The notes under the pieces were generated by a model that was not told where the DNA came from, did not search any database, and worked only from the letters and a program-made list of their open reading frames with translations. Shown piece after piece: positions 25,799 through 33,974 of a stretch of DNA of 64,000 nt. Where the stretch lies: NCBI RefSeq assembly GCF_000975115.1, contig NZ_BBRE01000001.1, positions 959,322 through 1,023,321 on the forward strand. The letters run 5' to 3'. The position numbers and the translations under genes were made by a program. The number at the start of each line of letters is the position of its first letter. The first letter of the stretch is position 1. The DNA is from Demequina oxidasica (GTDB lineage: Bacteria > Actinomycetota > Actinomycetes > Actinomycetales > Demequinaceae).

Positions 25799-26023
25799 TT
25801 AAACGGTCACAAGCAGGTCCCCCACGTCGCAATTGAGCGCCTCGCAGATTGCGGCCAGCGTCGAGAAGCGGATCGCACGCGCGCGGTCGTTCTTCAGCAC
25901 TGACAGGTTGACCACCGAGACCCCCACGATCTCGCTGAGACTAGTGAGGGTCATGCCGCGCGCCTCAAGAAGCTCATCGAGCCTGCAATGGATGAGCTCC
26001 TCCTCAGAATCGGCTGGGCTCAT
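25799..26023 (-). CDS. XRE-family (Cro/C1) HTH regulator
   Basis: This 74-aa protein is essentially one helix-turn-helix domain: LDELLEARGMTLTSLSEIVGVSVVNLSVLKNDRARAI and FSTLAAICEALNCDVGDLL. These short YozG-like regulators typically follow a DUF2975 membrane protein, as here; the genes overlap by 4 bp. It probably recognises the AT-rich palindrome at 26639-26671 and autoregulates the pair. Confidence 0.9.
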   Translation of the reverse strand: MSPADSEEELIHCRLDELLEARGMTLTSLSEIVGVSVVNLSVLKNDRARAIRFSTLAAICEALNCDVGDLLVTV

Positions 26024-26628
26024 ACCAGGCCCTCGGTCTCGCGCTGGAGGCGTTCGCCCATGCCCAAGGCTGCTCCGATGGCTCCCACGATGAGGGCGAC
26101 AAGTGCTGGCGCCAGGCCCCCTTCGAACTGGACAGAGTCATAGGTGTAATCACTCACGGCGGACAGTGCTCCGTTGGTCGTCATGTTGGTCAGAATGACC
26201 CACCCGAACCAACCGGCCATGATGACGGCCGCGCCCCCGTAGGCGAGTGCCGAAGCGCCCTTCGAGAACGCACGGCCGCGGGCTAGCCGCAGGAAGAACA
26301 GTGCGGCAATCACCATTCCGGCGCAGACAGCGAGCGCCATCCAGATGGGCTGCGCGTAAAGCGCGAAGAGGGTCGCTGGCGCGGGGTCGGGGACGATGAT
26401 CGTGGCCGAATCGATCGTCGCGGCTACCATCGACCCGTGGGGTCCCACCGGAATCATGGTTGATTCGCCGGCAAGCGGCACAGTGACAGGAACGTGACTT
26501 CCCGAACCGACCTCCAGCAAACGGCGTACTGCGGCGGCGATCGCGAGGCTGGCCGTGACTGCCACCAGAACTACGGACAGATACATTCCGATCCGGTCGG
26601 ATCGGTCGAGGCGACTCGTGTCGTTCAT
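26020..26628 (-). CDS. DUF2975 membrane protein
   Basis: This 202-aa protein has four predicted transmembrane helices: one near the start (MYLSVVLVAVTASLAIAAAV), an extracytoplasmic stretch of about 65 residues, then three more (ending with LAPALVALIVGAIGAALGMGERLQRE). The FFLRLARGRAFSKGASALAYGG segment between helices 2 and 3 is typical of DUF2975. ATG 26628 has GGAG seven bases upstream; longer frames are unsupported. The pair with the XRE gene resembles a membrane sensor and its cytosolic regulator, but no function is established. Confidence 0.85.
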   Translation of the reverse strand: MNDTSRLDRSDRIGMYLSVVLVAVTASLAIAAAVRRLLEVGSGSHVPVTVPLAGESTMIPVGPHGSMVAATIDSATIIVPDPAPATLFALYAQPIWMALAVCAGMVIAALFFLRLARGRAFSKGASALAYGGAAVIMAGWFGWVILTNMTTNGALSAVSDYTYDSVQFEGGLAPALVALIVGAIGAALGMGERLQRETEGLV

Positions 26629-26638
26629 GGCCTGCTCC

Positions 26639-26671
26639 ATATCGATAATCGTTGTTATTGATAAACGATAT
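26639..26671. promoter_or_regulatory. AT-rich palindromic operator/promoter of the DUF2975-XRE pair
   Basis: ATATCG at 26639 and CGATAT at 26666-26671 bracket an AT-rich core with TATCGATAATCG and TTGATAAACGATA half-sites. It is conspicuous in GC-rich surroundings and lies about 10 bp upstream of the DUF2975 start, the expected place for an autoregulatory operator. Confidence 0.6.
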
Positions 26672-26890
26672 GCCCATCGGAAACGCGCGTCAACCCCAGT
26701 AACCTCATCCCACCCGGCCGCAGCATCGGCCGCCAAATCCTCCCGCAAGCGTCGGTGTCGGCTAGGTCACGGTTGTCACGCCCCTGGCGAACATCGCAAT
26801 AACCACCCCCTGACCGTGGTTAGCCTGGTTGCAACACCACAGGAGACTGTGGAGACCCCGGCACCCGCCGGACGACGAAGGAGGATGAAA

Positions 26891-29461
26891 ATGTTCGAAC
26901 GGTTTACCGATCGGGCCCGACGTGTAGTGGTGCTCGCCCAAGAAGAGGCGCGCATGCTCAACCACAACTACATCGGCACGGAGCACATCCTGCTGGGCCT
27001 CGTCCGCGAAGGCGAAGGCGTCGCAGCCAAGGCACTTGAGGCTATGGATATCAGCCTTAACGGCGTGCGCGAGCAGGTTCAGGAGATCATCGGCGAGGGC
27101 TCACACGCTCCCTCTGGTCACATCCCCTTCACCCCCCGCGCCAAGAAGGTACTCGAGCTGTCACTGCGCGAGGCGCTGCAGCTCGGACACAACTACATCG
27201 GCACCGAGCACATCCTGCTGGGCCTCATCCGCGAGGGTGAAGGCGTGGCGGCACAGGTGCTTGGCAAGCTCGGAGCAGACCTCGGTGGCGTTCGCCAGCA
27301 GGTCATCCAGCTGCTCTCCGGCTACGAGGGCAAGGAGCCCGCGACCGCAGGCGGCGGCCCCGCAGAGGGCACCCCGGCCGGATCGACCGTCCTGGACCAG
27401 TTCGGCCGTAACTACACGCAGGCGGCACGTGAAGGCAAGCTTGACCCCGTCGTGGGCCGCGAGCTCATCATGGAGCGCGTGATGCAGGTCCTGTCGCGCC
27501 GCACCAAGAACAACCCCGTCCTCATCGGCGAGCCCGGCGTCGGCAAGACCGCCGTCGTCGAGGGTCTGGCCCAGGCGATCGTGCGCGGCGACGTGCCCGA
27601 GACGCTGAAGGACAAGCACCTCTACACGCTCGACCTCGGTTCGCTGGTTGCCGGTTCGCGCTACCGCGGTGACTTCGAAGAGCGCCTCAAGAAGGTGCTC
27701 AAGGAGATCCGCACGCGGGGCGACATCATCCTGTTCATCGACGAAATCCACACCCTGGTGGGTGCGGGTGCAGCCGAGGGTGCGATTGACGCCGCCTCGA
27801 TTTTGAAGCCGATGCTGGCACGAGGTGAGCTCCAGACCATTGGCGCCACCACGCTCGACGAGTACCGCAAGCACATCGAGAAGGACGCGGCGCTCGAGCG
27901 TCGCTTCCAGCCGATTCAGGTTCCCGAGCCGGAGCTCGCTCACGCGATCGAGATCCTCAAGGGCCTGCGTGACCGCTACGAGGCATTCCACCGCGTCACC
28001 ATCACGGACGACGCGATCGTCGCCGCCGCTCAGATGGCCGACCGCTACATCTCCGACCGCTTCCTTCCGGACAAGGCGATCGACCTGATCGATGAGGCGG
28101 GAGCGCGACTGCGCATCCGTCGCATGACGTCGCCTCCGGAGCTGCGCGACCTTGACGACAAGATCGCCAACGTCCGTCGCGACAAGGAGTCCGCAATAGA
28201 CGAGCAGGACTTCGAGAAGGCAGCATCGCTACGTGACGTAGAGCGCCGCCTCACCGAGGAGCGCTCCGAGAAGGAGGAGGCCTGGAAGTCGGGCGACCTC
28301 GACGTCGCAGCAGTGGTCGACGAAGAGCTCATTGCCGAGGTGCTCGCGATGTCGACGGGTGTACCCGTGGCACGCGTCTCCTCCGACGAGTCCTCGCGTC
28401 TGCTGCAGATGGAAGGCGAGTTGGGCAAGCGCGTCATCGGTCAGAGCCAGGCGGTCAAGGTCCTTTCTCAGGCCATCCGCCGTACGCGTGCCGGCCTTAA
28501 GGACCCCAAGCGTCCCGGTGGTTCGTTCATCTTCGCCGGTCCTACCGGGGTGGGTAAGACCGAGCTGGCCAAGGCTCTCGCCGAGTTCCTGTTTGGTGAC
28601 GAGAACTCACTCATCAGCCTCGACATGTCAGAGTACGGCGAGAAGCACACGGTCGCGCGCCTCTTCGGTGCTCCCCCCGGATACGTGGGCTTTGAAGAGG
28701 GTGGCCAGCTGACCGAGAAGGTCCGCCGCAAGCCGTTCTCCGTGGTGCTGTTCGACGAGGTCGAGAAGGCTCACCCGGACATCTTTAACTCGCTGCTCCA
28801 GATTCTGGAGGACGGCAAGCTGACCGATGCTCAGGGCCGCGAAGTCAACTTCAAGAACACCATCATCATCATGACCACCAACCTGGGCGCCGACGCGATC
28901 TCGCGTCGTCAGGCCACGGGCTTCTCGGTCGCGACTGAGGGTGGTCAGAGCTACGAAGAGATGACCAAGCTGGTGAACACCAAGCTCAAGGATCACTTCA
29001 AGCCTGAGTTCCTCAACCGCGTGGACAACGTGGTGGTCTTCCCGCAGCTCACCCAGCTCGAGATCGTGCAGATTGTCGACCTCATGGTTGCCAAACTGGA
29101 CATCCGCATGCAGGACAAGGACATGGGCATCGAACTCACGGACGCGGCAAAGCAGTTGCTCGCGGTCAAGGGTTACGACCCCGTCCTGGGTGCGCGACCG
29201 CTGCGCCGCGCGTTACAGCGCGAGCTCGAGGACGCGCTGTCCGAAAAGATCCTGTTCGGTGAGCTCACCGCAGGTCAGATTGTGCGCGTCGATGTCAAGG
29301 GCGAGGGCTCCACTGCGGAGTTCACGTTCGAAGGCCTCGACAAGGACGACATCACCGGCGGTCCCATGACCATCGAGCACGCTCCCGTCGGAGCGCCCTC
29401 GGAGCTCCAGGGCGACGGACCTCACGAGGGTGAGGACGTGCCCCGGGAAGCCGGCGAGTAG
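26891..29461 (+). CDS. clpC: ATP-dependent Clp protease ATPase subunit ClpC
   Basis: This 856-aa AAA+ unfoldase pairs with ClpP to degrade proteins. The N domain has two Clp_N repeats ([20 protein letters not shown] and [19 protein letters not shown]), followed by D1 Walker [15 protein letters not shown] and Walker [14 protein letters not shown]/middle coiled-coil region follows ([20 protein letters not shown]), then D2 Walker [15 protein letters not shown] and Walker [18 protein letters not shown] at 26891 is the canonical start, six bases after AAGGAGG. It stands as a single gene with a strong terminator. Confidence 0.97.
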   Translation: MFERFTDRARRVVVLAQEEARMLNHNYIGTEHILLGLVREGEGVAAKALEAMDISLNGVREQVQEIIGEGSHAPSGHIPFTPRAKKVLELSLREALQLGHNYIGTEHILLGLIREGEGVAAQVLGKLGADLGGVRQQVIQLLSGYEGKEPATAGGGPAEGTPAGSTVLDQFGRNYTQAAREGKLDPVVGRELIMERVMQVLSRRTKNNPVLIGEPGVGKTAVVEGLAQAIVRGDVPETLKDKHLYTLDLGSLVAGSRYRGDFEERLKKVLKEIRTRGDIILFIDEIHTLVGAGAAEGAIDAASILKPMLARGELQTIGATTLDEYRKHIEKDAALERRFQPIQVPEPELAHAIEILKGLRDRYEAFHRVTITDDAIVAAAQMADRYISDRFLPDKAIDLIDEAGARLRIRRMTSPPELRDLDDKIANVRRDKESAIDEQDFEKAASLRDVERRLTEERSEKEEAWKSGDLDVAAVVDEELIAEVLAMSTGVPVARVSSDESSRLLQMEGELGKRVIGQSQAVKVLSQAIRRTRAGLKDPKRPGGSFIFAGPTGVGKTELAKALAEFLFGDENSLISLDMSEYGEKHTVARLFGAPPGYVGFEEGGQLTEKVRRKPFSVVLFDEVEKAHPDIFNSLLQILEDGKLTDAQGREVNFKNTIIIMTTNLGADAISRRQATGFSVATEGGQSYEEMTKLVNTKLKDHFKPEFLNRVDNVVVFPQLTQLEIVQIVDLMVAKLDIRMQDKDMGIELTDAAKQLLAVKGYDPVLGARPLRRALQRELEDALSEKILFGELTAGQIVRVDVKGEGSTAEFTFEGLDKDDITGGPMTIEHAPVGAPSELQGDGPHEGEDVPREAGE

Positions 29462-29475
29462 CACGGTGTAGCAAT

Positions 29476-29517
29476 GCGAAGGGCCCCAGTCTCCGCCCGG
29501 AGACTGGGGCCCTTCGC
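29476..29517 (+). terminator. clpC terminator (19-bp perfect stem)
   Basis: Arms 29476-29494 and 29499-29517 pair perfectly over 19 bp around a GCCC loop, 15 bp after the clpC stop. Only GTT follows, so the T-tract is poor, but the stem is the longest perfect one near any gene end here. Confidence 0.8.
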
Positions 29518-29635
29518 GTTGCCGGGCGACAGCATCGGCCGTCTAGAGGTGAGAATGCCCGATCCGCCCCACATAGACAATCAGCGCGATCTCCATGGCG
29601 CCTCCCTCGGTGACCCGCCAACCAGCTCTTCTCCG

Positions 29636-29687
29636 GCGCTTACATTTGGACGAGAAACTGACGAGTTTTGCGACCGGATGTAAGCGC
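29636..29687. repeat. Hairpin downstream of the DUF559 gene (flanking copy 1)
   Basis: Arms 29636-29659 and 29664-29687 pair at 19 of 24 positions around a GACG loop; the outer 10 bp (GCGCTTACAT) are perfect. It begins 6 bp beyond the stop of the DUF559 gene. On the minus strand it reads CTGCGCTTACATCCGGTCGC then AAAA, closely similar to the hairpin upstream of the same gene. Confidence 0.75.
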
Positions 29688-29692
29688 AGTGG

Positions 29693-30616
29693 CTAGCGAG
29701 TACCGTCGAGCCGGGTCTTGAGGACTCGGCGGACCCTGTCGCGGCACCACGAGGGCCTGTCGTGAAGGTCACGCCAACCAAAGCGCAGAGTGAGGTAACC
29801 GGCTGCGGCGAATTCGACGTCGCGCTCGCGGTCCTCCCGACGCGCCTTCGCCGAGCCATGGAAGGCCTCGCCATCGAGTTCGATCAACACACGTGCTTCT
29901 CGATGAAGGGCGTCCGCGACTCGACGCCGGCCGCCGGTGGTGATCTCTGCTTGCCACTCAAGCTTCGCAAAATCAGCACCGGTGAACGCCTCATTCCGCG
30001 CGAGCACCTCGAGCGGTGAAGTCGCGCCCCACGCAAAGTGTGCGACGAGGTGTAGGAGCGTCCTGCGTGCCGGGACTCGTGGTGCCCATTCGAGTGCTTC
30101 GTATAGCTGAGTGACAGAGCAACTTCGTTGCCACATCGCCTCGTAGAAGGTCGACCTGCGATCACGCGGCTGCGCGGCACGCCACGCGTCAACCAGCGCA
30201 TGGGCGGGTGTGGCCAGGCGCACCAGGTTGCGGACACGACTTGACGGTAGTTCGGCCACCGACCGCACGCGGATCCAGTCCGGAGCTCTCACGGTATAGG
30301 GCCGCTCGATCACGATGTCCGCGATCTCGGGCGCAGCCAACTCGGACCGTTCAAGGTGCAGTGCCAGTTGCCCCGTCACTACCGCGCGGGGGCACCAAGC
30401 GCTGATCGCCTGGGCTCTCACGGTGGGATTCTGCACGTGTGCTCGTGCGACGATCAGACCAGGGAGCAGGTCTACAGCGTCGCCACTGTGCAGCGCGGCA
30501 CTCACGCGGTACTTTGACCACTCGATCTCGAGATCTGCCCTCCGGCACGGGGCGCGTACGCGGTCAAGATACTCGCTGACCGTCGTCGGCGCGTATAGGC
30601 GGAGAGGTAGTGCCAT
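29693..30616 (-). CDS. DUF559-domain protein, solitary Vsr-like nuclease candidate
   Basis: This 307-aa protein has an N-terminal region (about 1-200) resembling the AbiEi-like part found in many actinobacterial DUF559 proteins (LLPGLIVARAHV, LATPAHALVDAWRA). A C-terminal DUF559 domain follows. That domain shows a PD-(D/E)xK-like arrangement: GGRRRVADALHREARVLIELDGEAFHG, with Asp and E-x-D-G-E positions, then RREDRERDVEFAAAGYLTLRFGWRDL. The fold is that of very-short-patch repair and restriction nucleases; target and role are unknown. There is no partner gene. Hairpins with a common motif flank it on both sides, and it lies between clpC and a decayed doxX gene, all signs of an accessory insertion. 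Confidence 0.82.
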   Translation of the reverse strand: MALPLRLYAPTTVSEYLDRVRAPCRRADLEIEWSKYRVSAALHSGDAVDLLPGLIVARAHVQNPTVRAQAISAWCPRAVVTGQLALHLERSELAAPEIADIVIERPYTVRAPDWIRVRSVAELPSSRVRNLVRLATPAHALVDAWRAAQPRDRRSTFYEAMWQRSCSVTQLYEALEWAPRVPARRTLLHLVAHFAWGATSPLEVLARNEAFTGADFAKLEWQAEITTGGRRRVADALHREARVLIELDGEAFHGSAKARREDRERDVEFAAAGYLTLRFGWRDLHDRPSWCRDRVRRVLKTRLDGTR

Positions 30617-30687
30617 GTCACGACTCCACCACGTGGAACTCCCTTGCGATGCGCCTGCACATCAATCTGTGGATAGCCTCACCTACT

Positions 30688-30745
30688 CCTGTGCTTACAT
30701 CTGGGCCCAGAGTTCTTCGATTTTGGGCCCAGATGTAAGCACAGG
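30688..30745. repeat. Perfect 22-bp inverted repeat upstream of the DUF559 gene (flanking copy 2)
   Basis: Arms 30688-30709 and 30724-30745 are perfect complements around a 14-nt loop, extendable by wobble pairs. The minus-strand 5' arm reads CTGTGCTTACATCTGGGCCC then AAAA, matching the downstream hairpin at about 20 of 24 positions. It lies 72 bp upstream of the DUF559 start. Confidence 0.85.
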
Positions 30746-30763
30746 GGATCAGGGGTACCCGGG

Positions 30764-31141
30764 CTAGCCTCCGAAGGGGACAATCCAAAAGCGACCTACT
30801 GCAACAAGCAAGGCGACGGCACCAAGTACGATGCTGGGCGCGAAGGCCTTGAGGGGGTCGCCATCCTTCGCATGTATTACGACAGCACCGATCATTGTGA
30901 GTAGCAGTCCGGTCGCTGCGATAGGCACCAGGATCACGGCAATTCCGGTCACAGCCGGCAGGATCAGCCCCAATCCGCCGAGGATCTCCGCTGCGCCAAT
31001 ACCTCGTACTTGCGCGTCAGAGAAGTGCTTCATCCAGGCCATCTCGTCTTCGGACTTCTATCCCTTAGACAGTTTCATGGCGCCGGCCATGACGAACGCT
31101 ACGGCCACGACAGCGGCGGCGATCCAAAGTGCGATATTCAT
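30764..31141 (-). pseudogene. DoxX-like membrane protein interrupted by in-frame TAG
   Basis: From ATG 31141 the minus strand encodes MNIALWIAAAVVAVAFV and MAGAMKLSKG, then TAG (31058-31060), then in the same frame KSEDEMAWMKHFSDAQVRGIGAAE and three further membrane segments to 30764. The whole 125-codon reading matches four-helix DoxX-like proteins, in which the M-A-G-x-M-K-L helix is the first and the frame normally runs on. The residue at the stop is probably Gln (CAG to TAG). Alternatively the part from ATG 31042 (92 aa) is made as a truncated protein lacking helix 1. No strong Shine-Dalgarno supports that internal start. Confidence 0.8.
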
Positions 31142-31276
31142 TAAGCATCCATCCTTATTGAGGTGTCATCTCACCCATTGTCCAACGCAGTCACGGACGC
31201 GAAACTCCCCGTCGCTGAGTCGCCTTTCCTACCAGGTGGTTAGCGGTCAAATCCTCAACACAATAGGCTGGGCAAC

Positions 31277-32290
31277 ATGACTCATACACCCCACGCGGCC
31301 AGCGAGGCCCGCTACGACGACATGAACTACCGCCGCTGCGGCAAGTCCGGAATCCGCCTTCCCGGCGTGAGCCTGGGCCTGTGGCAGAACTTCGGCGGTG
31401 CGAACGCCCTGGACACCCAGCGCGACATTATTCTGGACGCGTTCGACCAGGGCATCACGCACATCGACCTGGCCAATAACTACGGCCCTCCCGCGGGCAG
31501 CGCCGAGGAGAACTTTGGCCGCGTGTTCGCGTCCGACCTCAAGCCGTACCGCGACGAGATCCTCGTCAGCACCAAGGCCGGCTACTACATGTGGCCTGGT
31601 CCGTACGGCGAGTGGGGCTCGCGCAAGTCTCTGCTCGCCTCGCTCGACCAGTCACTCACCCGCATGGGCCTGGACTACGTCGACATCTTCTACCACCACC
31701 GCCCTGACCCCGACACCCCCATCGAGGAGTCGATGATGGCGCTCGACGCCGCGGTGCGTTCGGGCAAGGCGCTCTACGCCGGCATCTCGAACTACGGACC
31801 CGAGGACACCCTTGAGGCCATCCGCATCCTGCGCCACCTCGGCACGCCGATGCTCATCCACCAGTTCCCATACAACATGTACGAGCGCACTCCCGACAAG
31901 GGTCTGCTCGACGTGCTCGAGGCGGAGGGCGTGGGCTCGATCGTGTTCTCCCCGCTTGCGCAGGGCATGCTGACCAACCGCTACCTTAAGGGCGTTCCCG
32001 AGGGCTCGCGTGCGACGCACTCGCAGTTCCTGTCCGAGAAACAAATCAGCGAGACCTACCTCGAGCGCACCCGTGCGCTCAACGAGATTGCCGAGGGCCG
32101 CGGTCAGACGCTCGCCCAGATGGCCGTCCAGTGGGTGCTGCGCGGCGACCGCGTGACATCGGCCCTAGTGGGCGCATCGTCTGTCGCTCAGCTGCGCGAC
32201 ACCGTTGGCGCGCTGTCGTTCGACCCGCTCACCGACGACGAGATCGCGGCCATCGAGCCGTACGCCGTCCACGGCACCCAGCGCGGCTAA
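31277..32290 (+). CDS. mgrA: Aldo/keto reductase, L-glyceraldehyde 3-phosphate reductase type
   Basis: This 337-aa NADPH-dependent TIM-barrel reductase is very similar to YghZ/MgrA. It carries the catalytic tetrad in HIDLANNYGPPAGSAEENFG (Asp, Tyr), VSTKAGYYMWPGPYGEWGS (Lys) and DIFYHHRPD (His), with the cofactor-binding end ALVGASSVAQLRD. E. coli MgrA detoxifies L-glyceraldehyde 3-phosphate and reduces methylglyoxal. The gene is monocistronic; a palindromic terminator overlapping the end of mutY follows. Confidence 0.92.
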   Translation: MTHTPHAASEARYDDMNYRRCGKSGIRLPGVSLGLWQNFGGANALDTQRDIILDAFDQGITHIDLANNYGPPAGSAEENFGRVFASDLKPYRDEILVSTKAGYYMWPGPYGEWGSRKSLLASLDQSLTRMGLDYVDIFYHHRPDPDTPIEESMMALDAAVRSGKALYAGISNYGPEDTLEAIRILRHLGTPMLIHQFPYNMYERTPDKGLLDVLEAEGVGSIVFSPLAQGMLTNRYLKGVPEGSRATHSQFLSEKQISETYLERTRALNEIAEGRGQTLAQMAVQWVLRGDRVTSALVGASSVAQLRDTVGALSFDPLTDDEIAAIEPYAVHGTQRG

Positions 32291-32304
32291 CTCGTAGCAA
32301 GGCC

Positions 32305-32342
32305 AAGGCGCGTGCGTCCTCACCCGAGGACGTACGCGCCTT
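32305..32342. terminator. Bidirectional terminator shared by mgrA and mutY
   Basis: AAGGCGCGTGCGTCCTC (32305-32321) pairs with GAGGACGTACGCGCCTT (32326-32342), 17 bp with one wobble, loop ACCC, followed by TTTGTC on the plus strand. The right arm lies inside the last codons of mutY. Confidence 0.75.
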
Positions 32343-33258
32343 TGTCGTTCTCGACCAGCGCGATCAGCCGGTCCTCGACCAGCGAGCCGAGGCAGCGGTC
32401 GAGTTGTCCCGGTTCGATGTCTTCCAGCACGGCCAGTCCGGTGACGTTCACGGGCGCCGAAGCCGCACGTAAGACCGCGAGGATGCGGCCCCGCACCTGA
32501 CGGTCGGTTCCGTGCCACGCCTGGGTGCGCCGCGGCGCCTCGTCCAAGCCTGGCTTGCCCGCCGCCCGCCACGCACATTCCGCGGCAAGAGGGCACTCCT
32601 CGCACTTGGCCACACGCGCCGCACACACCAGCGCGCCCAGCTCCATCGAGCCCGCACTCCACGCCACGGCATCGGCCGCCGCCGCCGGAACCAACGCTGC
32701 GGCGAACTCCCGCTCGGGCCGAGCGAGATGCGCAGCCGGGAGTGGCTTCCCATGCCACGCGCGACCGATGACGCGCCGGATGTTGGTGTCCAGCACGACG
32801 GCACGTTGGCCAAAGGCGAATGCTCGCACCGCGGCAGCCGTGTAGTCGCCGACGCCGGGAAGGGCAAGCAGTTCGGCCTCGCCCAGGGCTGCGTCGCCAC
32901 CGGGTACCACACCACCGTGACGCTCGACGATCGCGCGAGCGCATTCCCACAACCGCTGCGCCCGCCGGGGGTAGCCCAGCCGCCCCCAAGCGCGAACCGC
33001 GTCCGCCTGCGTGGATGCGGCGAGCGCAGCAGGCGTGGGCCACCGCAACATCCACTCGCGCCAAATCGGCTCAACCCTCGCCACTGGCGTCTGCTGCAGC
33101 ATTATCTCGCTCACCAGCACTCCCCAGGGAGAGCAATCCTCCCGCCGCCAAGGGAGATCCCGCGCCTCGGAAGCGAACCAGTCGATCACTGTGCTCACCA
33201 TCACTCCGTCACGCATGGCCGCCGTGGACGGCTGCGCGGCTTGAGGAGGCTTCGGCAT
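32320..33258 (-). CDS. mutY: A/G-specific adenine glycosylase
   Basis: This 312-aa enzyme removes adenine mispaired with 8-oxoguanine. It has SEIMLQQTPVARV (catalytic Glu), the helix-hairpin-helix LPGVGDYTAAAVRAFAFGQ, VLDTNIRRV (catalytic Asp) and the iron-sulfur C-x6-C-x2-C-x5-C loop (CAARVAKCEECPLAAEC). The C-terminal NUDIX-like 8-oxoG domain of E. coli MutY is largely missing: only about 75 residues follow the cluster, ending in a short winged-helix-like piece. This short form occurs in other actinobacteria. The final codons carry a shared terminator. Confidence 0.94.
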   Translation of the reverse strand: MPKPPQAAQPSTAAMRDGVMVSTVIDWFASEARDLPWRREDCSPWGVLVSEIMLQQTPVARVEPIWREWMLRWPTPAALAASTQADAVRAWGRLGYPRRAQRLWECARAIVERHGGVVPGGDAALGEAELLALPGVGDYTAAAVRAFAFGQRAVVLDTNIRRVIGRAWHGKPLPAAHLARPEREFAAALVPAAAADAVAWSAGSMELGALVCAARVAKCEECPLAAECAWRAAGKPGLDEAPRRTQAWHGTDRQVRGRILAVLRAASAPVNVTGLAVLEDIEPGQLDRCLGSLVEDRLIALVENDKGAYVLG

Positions 33259-33315
33259 GGCTTCATTGTTCCAGCCGCACGCGGGTTACCGTTATTGAAG
33301 GAGCGAGGAGGAGCC

Positions 33316-33957
33316 GTGGAAGGTCTGCGAAACCCTGTGGGCGATGAGCCGCCCGAGGTCTATTGGAAGCGACGCCTCATTGTGGGCATCGGAATTGTGG
33401 TTCTGATCGCGCTGATCTGGTTCCTCGTCTCCAAGGCAACGGGCAGCAGTGGTGAGCCCGCGAGCACCCCCACGGATGCTGCCACCACCTCTCCCGCGCC
33501 GACTACGGGCGCCACCACTTCACCGGATCCGGGCACCTCCGCGGACACCGCTGCCGCCGCGTCACGCGCCTGCGGGCAAGAAGATCTGACCGTCACCACC
33601 ACCGCGAATCCTGATGAGGTGGCCGCCGGATCAGCCGTAAAGTTCGACGTTGACTTGGCGCAAGACGGTGCAGGCCCCTGCTTTCTCGACACCTCAGCGG
33701 AGGGGACCGAGTTGCTCATCACCTCCGGCTCCGACCGCATTTACAGTTCCAACGATTGCCCTGAGGACCAGGCGATTGCCTCCACTCAACTAGTGCTGGA
33801 GCCCGGAACGGAAGACACCGTCGCAGTGACATGGAACGGTCAGCGTTCGCTTCCCGACTGCGCTCCAGAAACCGCGGTCCCCGGAGCGGGCACCTACAAC
33901 GCTCAGCTCACGGTGCAGGGCATCGAGAGCGAACCCGCTGTCTTCCGCCTCAAGTAG
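33316..33957 (+). CDS. Membrane-anchored extracellular protein of unknown function
   Basis: This 213-aa protein has a short cytoplasmic N-terminus, one transmembrane helix (RRLIVGIGIVVLIALIWFLV, residues about 20-39), a Thr/Pro/Ser-rich spacer (about 45-85) and an extracytoplasmic beta-rich domain from ACGQEDL to the end. Four cysteines (in ACGQ, GPCF, NDCP, PDCA) could form two disulfides. GTG 33316 follows GAGGAGGAGCC. Similar DUF-less proteins are common in actinobacterial envelopes. It faces mutY divergently and radA convergently. Confidence 0.75.
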   Translation: MEGLRNPVGDEPPEVYWKRRLIVGIGIVVLIALIWFLVSKATGSSGEPASTPTDAATTSPAPTTGATTSPDPGTSADTAAAASRACGQEDLTVTTTANPDEVAAGSAVKFDVDLAQDGAGPCFLDTSAEGTELLITSGSDRIYSSNDCPEDQAIASTQLVLEPGTEDTVAVTWNGQRSLPDCAPETAVPGAGTYNAQLTVQGIESEPAVFRLK

Positions 33958-33974
33958 TTCCGCGAAGCCGGGCG

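Noticed and set aside
26770..26820. Possible ClgR box upstream of clpC (GGCGAACATCGC)
   Set aside because: The half-sites and spacing do not fit the known ClgR consensus well enough to claim.
27161..27991. 276-codon minus-strand frame inside clpC
   Set aside because: It is composed of residues typical of an antisense of AAA+ coding sequence and has no independent promoter or ribosome site.
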